A stretch of DNA of 18,866 nucleotides from an uncultured Collinsella sp. (lineage in GTDB: Bacteria > Actinomycetota > Coriobacteriia > Coriobacteriales > Coriobacteriaceae). Location of the stretch: NCBI GenBank assembly GCA_900549345.1, contig UROC01000034.1, positions 1-18,866 of the forward strand, given 5' to 3'. The notes under the pieces are model-generated. The model was given only the letters and a program-made list of their open reading frames with translations. It did no database searches and was not told the DNA's origin. Made by a program: the position numbers and the translations under genes. Below, one piece after another: positions 14,432 to 18,866 of this stretch (position 1 is its first letter; every line of letters starts with the position of its first letter).

Positions 14432-14466
14432 CTCTTGTTTGGTAAAGTGCAACGTGATAGGGTCTT
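14432..14466 (+). promoter_or_regulatory. Possible promoter of the lysine operon
   Basis: TTGTTT (about 14437-14442) lies 17 bases before TAGGGT (about 14460-14465), directly ahead of the riboswitch. The -10 matches consensus at only three of six positions, so this is a weak assignment. The surrounding 14400-14440 is AT-rich, as expected of a promoter zone shared with the divergent M20 gene. Confidence 0.3.
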
Positions 14467-14471
14467 TACCA

Positions 14472-14612
14472 CTTGATAGAGGCGCGGGCACGAAGAGCCG
14501 CGGGCGAGCCGGCAGGCTTTGACCCCGTGGGGAGGCGAAACCCGCCGAACTGGGCTTTTCGGGCACGAACAACCTGGTGGGCCTGTGGGAAACACCCACA
14601 GGACTGTCTGCA
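14472..14612 (+). ncRNA. Lysine riboswitch (L box)
   Basis: The sequence starts GATAGAGGCGCG and contains GAAGAGC, GGGGAGGCG, GCCGAAC and GGACTGTC in the order expected of the lysine aptamer, as I recall it from the Bacillus lysC leader. GATAG (14475-14479) pairs with CTGTC (14604-14608) as P1. CCTGTGGG (14582-14589) pairs perfectly with CCCACAGG (14595-14602) as the last arm before P1 closes. It lies upstream of lysA-dapA, exactly where such a sensor is expected. High lysine should reduce operon expression. Confidence 0.87.
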
Positions 14613-14624
14613 GCAATGCGGGAG

Positions 14625-14692
14625 CGCTATCCGGACATTGGGTCCACGCTATGCGGATTCGATGCGCAGATGGCGCCGTCTGGATAGCGAGG
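14625..14692 (+). promoter_or_regulatory. Riboswitch expression platform covering the lysA ribosome-binding site
   Basis: CGCTATCC (14625-14632) pairs perfectly with GGATAGCG (14682-14689). The right arm runs into the only plausible Shine-Dalgarno sequence, GCGAGG (14687-14692), ten bases before the lysA ATG. CTATC in the left arm is also complementary to GATAG of P1 (14475-14479), giving a simple switch between aptamer closure and this hairpin. No T-run follows, so control of translation rather than termination is suggested. Confidence 0.55.
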
Positions 14693-14702
14693 TTTACGGG
14701 AC

Positions 14703-17012
14703 ATGGCATTGACCCCCAACGAGGCATATGCGGCCAAGCAGCCGTTTGTGGACAAGGAGACACTCGAGCATATCGTCGAGCAGTTCCCCACGCCGTTTCA
14801 TCTATACGACGAGGCGGGCATCCGCCGCAACATGCAAGAAGTGCGCGACGCCTTTGCATGGAACCCGGGCTTTAAGGAATACTTTGCCGTCAAGGCCAAC
14901 CCCAACCCGGCGCTCATCTCCATTCTCAACGAATACGGCTGCGGCTGCGATTGCTCGAGCTATACCGAGCTCATGATCGCCCGATCGCTGGGTATCACGG
15001 GACACGACATCATGTTCTCGTCCAACGACACGCCGGCTGCCGACTTTGAGCTCGCCGACAAGCTGGGTGCCATCGTCAACTTTGACGACATCAGCCACAT
15101 TGAGTTCTTTGAGCGTGTTGCGGGGCCCATCCCCAAGACGGCCAGTTGCCGCTTTAATCCGGGCGGACTGTTTCAGCTCTCCAACGGCATCATGGACAAC
15201 CCGGGCGACTCCAAATATGGCATGACCACCGAGCAGCTCTTCGAGGCCTTCCGCATACTCAAGGCCAAGGGCGCCGAGGACTTTGGCATCCACGCATTCC
15301 TTGCCAGCAACACCGTCACCAACGACTACTACCCCAAGCTCGCGCGCATCCTCTTTGAGCTTGCCGTACGCCTGGAGCGCGAGACCGGCGCACACGTCGC
15401 CTTCATCAATCTGTCTGGCGGCGTCGGCATCCCCTATCTGCCCGAGCAGCAGGCCAACGACATTCACGCCATCGGCGAGGGGGTGCACGCGGCATACGAC
15501 GAGATCCTGGTTCCCGCTGGCATGGGCGATGTGGCCATCTGCACCGAGATGGGCCGCTTTATGATGGGCCCCTACGGCTGCCTGGTCACCAAGGCCATCC
15601 ACGAGAAGCAGATCTACAAGGACTATATCGGTGTCGATGCAAGCGCCGTCGATTTGATTCGCCCTGCCATGTATGGCGCCTACCACCACATTACAGTGAT
15701 GGGTCAACCGGGCGGCGCCGACAAGGCCACAGCGCCTGTCACGAACACCTATGACATCACGGGCAACCTATGCGAGAACAACGACAAGTTCGCTATCGAT
15801 CGCGAGCTGCCGCATATCGACATGGGTGACCTGCTTGTAATCCACGATACCGGTGCGCATGGCTACTCCATGGGCTACAACTACAACGGACGGCTGCGCT
15901 CCGCCGAGGTCCTGCTGCGCCCCGATGGCGCGGCCGATCTCATCCGCCGCGCCGAGCGCCCGGGCGATTACTTTGCCACGCTCGACGTGCTGCCGTGCGG
16001 CCGAGAGCTGCTGGCCAAGTCGCGCGCCGAAAGTGCCCGCCGTCGCGCCCAAGACGAGCGTCTGGCCGTCGCAGCTCAATGGAACAAACGCATCCAGATC
16101 GCGGAGGCGAAGGAGAAGAACATGGACATCCGCAATCTCGAGGGCTCAATCGTCGCCCTGGTTACGCCGTTTAAAAAGGACGGCAGTGTCGACTTTGACG
16201 CGCTTGGGCGCCTTATCGATTTCCACCTGCAAAACGGCACCGACGCCATCCTCACCCTGGGCACCACCGGCGAGAGCGCCACGATGACCGACGACGAGGA
16301 CAACTCCGTTGTCGCCGCGGTGGTCAAGCAAGTTGCAGGACGTGTCCCCGTCATCGCCGGCTCGGGCTCCAACTCCACGCAGACCATGCTCACCAAGTCG
16401 CTTACTTACCAGGGCCTGGGCGCCGACGGTCTGCTGCTCATCACCCCCTACTACAACAAGTCCAATGAAGAGGGTATCTATCAGCACTTTAAGACCGTCG
16501 CCGATGCCGTGGACATCCCCTGCATCCTGTACAACATCCCCGGCCGCTGTGGCTGCGGCATCAGCGAGCGCAACGTAGAGCGCTTGGCCGCGCACCCCAA
16601 CATCATGGGCATCAAGGAGGCCTCGGGCAACGCCGCCTACGCAGCCAAGATCGCCCACCTGCTGTCCGATGACTTCCGCATGTACTCGGGCGAGGACGCA
16701 CTCACCGTTCCGCTCATGAGCCTGGGCGCCTCGGGCACCATCAGCGTGTGGGCCGATGTTCAGCCGCAGCTCGTGCATGACATGTGCCGCGCCTATCTGG
16801 ACGGCGACGTAGCGCGCGCCCGCGATATCCAGATTGCCGGCCAGCCGCTCATCAATGCCCTCTTTAGCGAGGTCAACCCCATCCCCGTTAAGGAAGCGCT
16901 CGCTCAGATGGGCATGATCGAGGCAAACTACCGTATGCCGCTGTGCCCCATGGCCAACGACACACGTGCCGCACTTACCGATGCTCTGAAGGGAGCTGGT
17001 CTGCTTGATTAA
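14703..17012 (+). CDS. LysA-DapA fused frame: diaminopimelate decarboxylase plus 4-hydroxy-tetrahydrodipicolinate synthase
   Basis: This 769-codon frame joins the last and first committed enzymes of lysine synthesis. Residues about 25-445 form a fold-type III PLP decarboxylase: Lys64 in YFAVKANPNP, the glycine-rich NLSGGVGIPY, CTEMGRF, the substrate motif GNLCENND, and MGYNYNGRLRSAE. Residues about 445-473 are a charged, Arg/Ala/Glu-rich helix-like linker. Residues 474-769 are a class I aldolase of the DapA type: GTTGES (520-525), the Tyr pair in PYYNKS (583-584) and the Schiff-base lysine Lys638 in GIKEASG. No stop codon separates the two halves. An internal ATG at 16122 with AAGGAG six bases upstream could also start DapA alone. 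LysA fusions with aspartokinase are known; I do not know of a described LysA-DapA one. Its 3' end overlaps dapB by eight bases. Confidence 0.88.
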   Translation: MALTPNEAYAAKQPFVDKETLEHIVEQFPTPFHLYDEAGIRRNMQEVRDAFAWNPGFKEYFAVKANPNPALISILNEYGCGCDCSSYTELMIARSLGITGHDIMFSSNDTPAADFELADKLGAIVNFDDISHIEFFERVAGPIPKTASCRFNPGGLFQLSNGIMDNPGDSKYGMTTEQLFEAFRILKAKGAEDFGIHAFLASNTVTNDYYPKLARILFELAVRLERETGAHVAFINLSGGVGIPYLPEQQANDIHAIGEGVHAAYDEILVPAGMGDVAICTEMGRFMMGPYGCLVTKAIHEKQIYKDYIGVDASAVDLIRPAMYGAYHHITVMGQPGGADKATAPVTNTYDITGNLCENNDKFAIDRELPHIDMGDLLVIHDTGAHGYSMGYNYNGRLRSAEVLLRPDGAADLIRRAERPGDYFATLDVLPCGRELLAKSRAESARRRAQDERLAVAAQWNKRIQIAEAKEKNMDIRNLEGSIVALVTPFKKDGSVDFDALGRLIDFHLQNGTDAILTLGTTGESATMTDDEDNSVVAAVVKQVAGRVPVIAGSGSNSTQTMLTKSLTYQGLGADGLLLITPYYNKSNEEGIYQHFKTVADAVDIPCILYNIPGRCGCGISERNVERLAAHPNIMGIKEASGNAAYAAKIAHLLSDDFRMYSGEDALTVPLMSLGASGTISVWADVQPQLVHDMCRAYLDGDVARARDIQIAGQPLINALFSEVNPIPVKEALAQMGMIEANYRMPLCPMANDTRAALTDALKGAGLLD
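16122..17012 (+). CDS. dapA: DapA from an internal start within the fused frame
   Basis: The ATG at 16122 is preceded by AAGGAG (16110-16115) at ideal spacing, and starts MDIRNLEGSIVALVTPF, the usual DapA N-terminus. The resulting 296-residue enzyme has normal family length. It condenses pyruvate with aspartate semialdehyde in the cytoplasm. Catalytic residues in this numbering are Thr48/Thr49, the Tyr pair 110-111 and Lys165. It may be made separately as well as in the fusion, or a missed stop in the assembly may hide two normal genes. Confidence 0.75.
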   Translation: MDIRNLEGSIVALVTPFKKDGSVDFDALGRLIDFHLQNGTDAILTLGTTGESATMTDDEDNSVVAAVVKQVAGRVPVIAGSGSNSTQTMLTKSLTYQGLGADGLLLITPYYNKSNEEGIYQHFKTVADAVDIPCILYNIPGRCGCGISERNVERLAAHPNIMGIKEASGNAAYAAKIAHLLSDDFRMYSGEDALTVPLMSLGASGTISVWADVQPQLVHDMCRAYLDGDVARARDIQIAGQPLINALFSEVNPIPVKEALAQMGMIEANYRMPLCPMANDTRAALTDALKGAGLLD

Positions 17013-17745
17013 GACCGTCATTATGGGAACGGGCCGCATGGGCTCGCTCATCCGCACTACCGCCGAAGGCATTATCGACGCCGCCGGGCAGCCCGTTTTT
17101 GATATCGTGGCCCAGATCGGTTTTGATCTGTCCGAGCTCGAGAGCGCCCCGGCAGCCGACGTCATCATCGACTTCTCGAACGTCGTGACCTTCGATGCCG
17201 TCGTCGCCTATGTCGAGTGCACGGGCGCGGCGTTGGTCTCGGGCACCACGGGCTACACACCCGAGCAGATGGATCGCCTGCGCGAGCTGGGCCAGAATGC
17301 CCGCGTCATGCACTCGGGCAACTACTCTATCGGCATCGCCGCCCTGCGTCACCTAGTGGCCCAGGCCACGCGTGAACTGCCCGGCTTTGACTGCGAGATT
17401 GTCGAGACGCACCACAACCAAAAGGTCGACGCTCCCAGCGGCACCGCCAAGCTGTTACTCGACGCCGTGGTCGAGGCCGAGCCTGAGGCTGGCTATCATC
17501 CTGTCTACGGTCGCGAGGGCATGTGCGGCGCTCGCGATCCCAAGGAAATCGGCATGCACTCGCTGCGCGGCGGCACCGTCGCCGGCGTGCACGAGGTGAG
17601 TTTCTTTGGCCAGGACGAGGAAGTCACGCTCACGCATCGCGCCACGAGCCGTCAGATCTTCGTCAACGGCGCTCTGGCCGCCGCTCAAAAGCTCGTCGTC
17701 CGCGACCCTGGCTTCTACACCTTCGACCAGGTCATGTTCGCCTAA
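17005..17745 (+). CDS. dapB: 4-Hydroxy-tetrahydrodipicolinate reductase
   Basis: This 246-residue enzyme reduces the DapA product to tetrahydrodipicolinate with NAD(P)H. It has the nucleotide-binding start MGTGRMG (7-13), SGTTGY, and the signature ETHHNQKVDAPSGTA, where His136 and Lys140 match the catalytic pair of E. coli DapB. HSLRGG follows. The length fits a standard short DapB. The start is a TTG at 17005 with GGGAG upstream, overlapping the dapA stop by eight bases, which suggests translational coupling. No closer ATG keeps the GxGxxG motif intact. Confidence 0.95.
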   Translation: MIKTVIMGTGRMGSLIRTTAEGIIDAAGQPVFDIVAQIGFDLSELESAPAADVIIDFSNVVTFDAVVAYVECTGAALVSGTTGYTPEQMDRLRELGQNARVMHSGNYSIGIAALRHLVAQATRELPGFDCEIVETHHNQKVDAPSGTAKLLLDAVVEAEPEAGYHPVYGREGMCGARDPKEIGMHSLRGGTVAGVHEVSFFGQDEEVTLTHRATSRQIFVNGALAAAQKLVVRDPGFYTFDQVMFA

Positions 17746-17784
17746 CCAGTTATCTACCGTACCCACGCAAAGGAGAAACAGCAT

Positions 17785-18504
17785 ATGAGTAACGCAGCCG
17801 AGATGGATGCCCAGGAGATTATCAATTACATCGCTACCGCGCCCAAGAAAACGCCCGTCAAACTGTACGTTCGCGAAAAGCCGGGCATGAAGGTCCAGTG
17901 GGGCGATGCGCACGTCTACGGCGGCCGTCGTGGCAAGACCGTCTTTGGTGACTGGGATGAGCTCAAAGCCATCCTTGATGCCAATGCCGATTCCATCGAT
18001 TACTACGATGTGGAGAATGACTGCCGCAACTCCGCCGTCCCTATGCTCGACCTTAAGGGCATCAATGCCCGCATCGAGCCGGGCGCGATCATCCGCGACC
18101 GCGTCGAGATCGGCGACCGTGCCGTCATCATGATGGGTGCCATCATCAATATCGGCTCCGTCATCGGTGAGGGTTCCATGATCGACATGGGCGCCGTGCT
18201 GGGCGGCCGCGCCACCGTGGGCAAGAACTGCCACATCGGCGCTGGAACCGTGTTGGCAGGCGTCGTTGAACCCGCAAGCGCCACGCCCGTCATCATCGAG
18301 GACGATGTCATGATCGGCGCCAACGCCGTGGTCCTGGAAGGCGTGCGCGTAGGCAAGGGCGCTGTCGTTGCCGCCGGCGCCGTGTGCGTCGAGGACGTCC
18401 CCGCCGGTGCCGTCGTGGCCGATGTCCCCGCCCGCGTCATCAAGATGCGCGACGAGAAGACCGACAGCAAGACCGGTCTCGAGGAAGATCTGCGTCAGCT
18501 GTAG
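17785..18504 (+). CDS. dapH: Tetrahydrodipicolinate N-acetyltransferase
   Basis: This 239-residue enzyme acetylates tetrahydrodipicolinate with acetyl-CoA, directing lysine synthesis into the acetylase branch. The N-terminal part (about 8-85) carries the DapH-type domain (EIINYIATAPKKTPVKLYV). The rest is a left-handed beta-helix with hexapeptide repeats (about 88-225): IEPGAIIRDRVEIGDRAVIMMGA, IGEGSMIDMGAVLGG, VGKNCHIGAGTVLAGV and IIEDDVMIGANAVVLEGVRVG. This length and the absence of the DapD N-terminus favour acetyl over succinyl transfer. The ATG at 17785 follows AAAGGAG. It is the last gene of the lysine operon, 39 bases after dapB. Its partner deacetylase is the M20 gene at 13137-14324. 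Confidence 0.93.
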   Translation: MSNAAEMDAQEIINYIATAPKKTPVKLYVREKPGMKVQWGDAHVYGGRRGKTVFGDWDELKAILDANADSIDYYDVENDCRNSAVPMLDLKGINARIEPGAIIRDRVEIGDRAVIMMGAIINIGSVIGEGSMIDMGAVLGGRATVGKNCHIGAGTVLAGVVEPASATPVIIEDDVMIGANAVVLEGVRVGKGAVVAAGAVCVEDVPAGAVVADVPARVIKMRDEKTDSKTGLEEDLRQL

Positions 18505-18505
18505 G

Positions 18506-18533
18506 GTTGCGCGGGTTTACCAACCCGCGCAAC
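18506..18533 (+). terminator. Perfect 12-bp hairpin after dapH
   Basis: GTTGCGCGGGTT (18506-18517) pairs perfectly with AACCCGCGCAAC (18522-18533) around a TACC loop, one base after the dapH stop codon. No T-run follows. It is probably a 3'-end stabilising stem or a factor-dependent terminator. Confidence 0.6.
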
Positions 18534-18546
18534 AGCTCGACGCTGC

Positions 18547-18644
18547 AAACGCCCCAGAGCGGCAATCTGACGTTCAATCGTCGGTCGCGTACCAAAGTAC
18601 GCTTCCCTCCTCTTTCACGTCACCTTGCTCGCTTAGGGGCGTTT
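18547..18644. ncRNA. Structured intergenic element with closing stem and two internal hairpins
   Basis: AAACGCCCC (18547-18555) pairs perfectly with GGGGCGTTT (18636-18644), and after a 2-by-2 internal loop AGCG (18558-18561) pairs with CGCT (18630-18633). Inside are GACG-TTCAAT-CGTC (18569-18582) and GCGTAC-CAAA-GTACGC (18587-18602). The layout resembles a small structured RNA or a mobile palindromic element. The strand is unclear: the plus strand has TTTT after the stem, and the minus strand has the purine run GAAAGAGGAGGGA. A lineage-specific motif is possible; identity unknown. Confidence 0.45.
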
Positions 18645-18689
18645 TCGCTGACTTATGCTCAGTCTGCAACTCAATTGAGCTCCAAGCAA

Positions 18690-18721
18690 AAAGGCCGAAG
18701 ACCCAAAGGGCTTCGGCCTTT
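18690..18721. terminator. Bidirectional terminator before the final gene
   Basis: AAAGGCCGAAG (18690-18700) pairs perfectly with CTTCGGCCTTT (18711-18721), and CCC-AAA-GGG continues the stem inside the loop. The minus strand has five T residues after the stem, so it suits the minus-strand gene ending at 18749; the plus strand is weaker. Confidence 0.8.
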
Positions 18722-18748
18722 GCTTTCCCGCTGTAGGCGTAACGCAAC

Positions 18749-18866
18749 TTATCGATTCTCGATGCTGCCGATGTTTTTGAGCTCGATGGAGATGAGGCCG
18801 TTGGGCTCGTTGACGAACTCGATGTACTCGGAGTTCGAACCCATCTCGGCCGGAAAGCTGATCTCG
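18749..18866 (-). CDS. C-terminus of an unidentified protein (cut by the window edge)
   Basis: An open minus-strand frame runs from the window end to a TAA at 18749-18751, giving 38 residues that end ELKNIGSIENR. The sequence is acidic, with ISFPAEMGS and EYIEFVNEPNG. I do not recognise the family from this tail. The frame uses codons like the neighbouring genes and ends just before a terminator whose T-run is on the matching strand, so a real gene is likely. Confidence 0.6.
   Translation of the reverse strand, partial: EISFPAEMGSNSEYIEFVNEPNGLISIELKNIGSIENR

Noticed and set aside
13215..14522. 435-codon plus-strand frame opposite the M20 gene
   Set aside because: The product is Arg/Gly-rich and motif-free, and it runs through the divergent promoter region into the riboswitch.

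Overview
The window looks like a chromosomal segment of a Gram-positive, fairly GC-rich gut actinobacterium. My best guess is class Coriobacteriia, near Collinsella. This rests on codon bias, GTG/TTG starts, an LPxTG surface protein, an Enterococcus-like D-aspartate ligase and an acetylase-type lysine pathway; no database was consulted. No tRNA, rRNA, CRISPR array, transposase or phage gene is visible.

Layout. 1-285 is AT-richer non-coding DNA ending in a perfect GNRA-loop hairpin. 286-2229 (+) encodes a sortase-anchored C69-family dipeptidase. 2250-5800 (+) is a tryptophan-uptake operon: an extended -10 promoter, a 22-residue leader peptide with three consecutive Trp codons, an intrinsic terminator, a TrpP-like ECF substrate-binding subunit, a fused double EcfA ATPase and EcfT. 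5924-8011 (-) holds a D-aspartate ligase (AslA-like) followed by an aspartate racemase, a likely peptidoglycan cross-bridge pair. 8232-8864 (+) is a MOSC-domain protein. 9099-10232 (+) is a secreted coiled-coil protein with a lysozyme-like C-terminus, preceded by a cluster of palindromes. 10270-12646 (-) is a set of FxLYD membrane protein, putative HTH protein and membrane-anchored Ser/Thr kinase; the ribosome-binding site of the first gene is buried in a perfect 14-bp hairpin stem. 12811-14324 (-) encodes an M20 amidohydrolase (probable N-acetyl-diaminopimelate deacetylase) and a small membrane protein. 14472-18504 (+) is a lysine/DAP operon: lysine riboswitch, an uninterrupted LysA-DapA reading frame, DapB and DapH. 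The window ends with a structured intergenic region and the 3' end of an unidentified minus-strand gene.

How the genes work together. Two amino-acid circuits use cis-acting RNA sensing: tryptophan import by ribosome-mediated attenuation, and lysine synthesis by a riboswitch. DapA, DapB, DapH, the M20 deacetylase and LysA cover most of the acetylase route from aspartate semialdehyde to lysine; the aminotransferase and the epimerase are not in the window. Several other genes (AslA, racemase, coiled-coil hydrolase, C69 peptidase, kinase) have envelope or cell-wall roles.

The strongest candidates for something undescribed are the Trp leader-peptide attenuator driving an ECF transporter, with an extra 24-bp long-range duplex that encloses its terminator, and the LysA-DapA fused frame with an internal ribosome-binding site.
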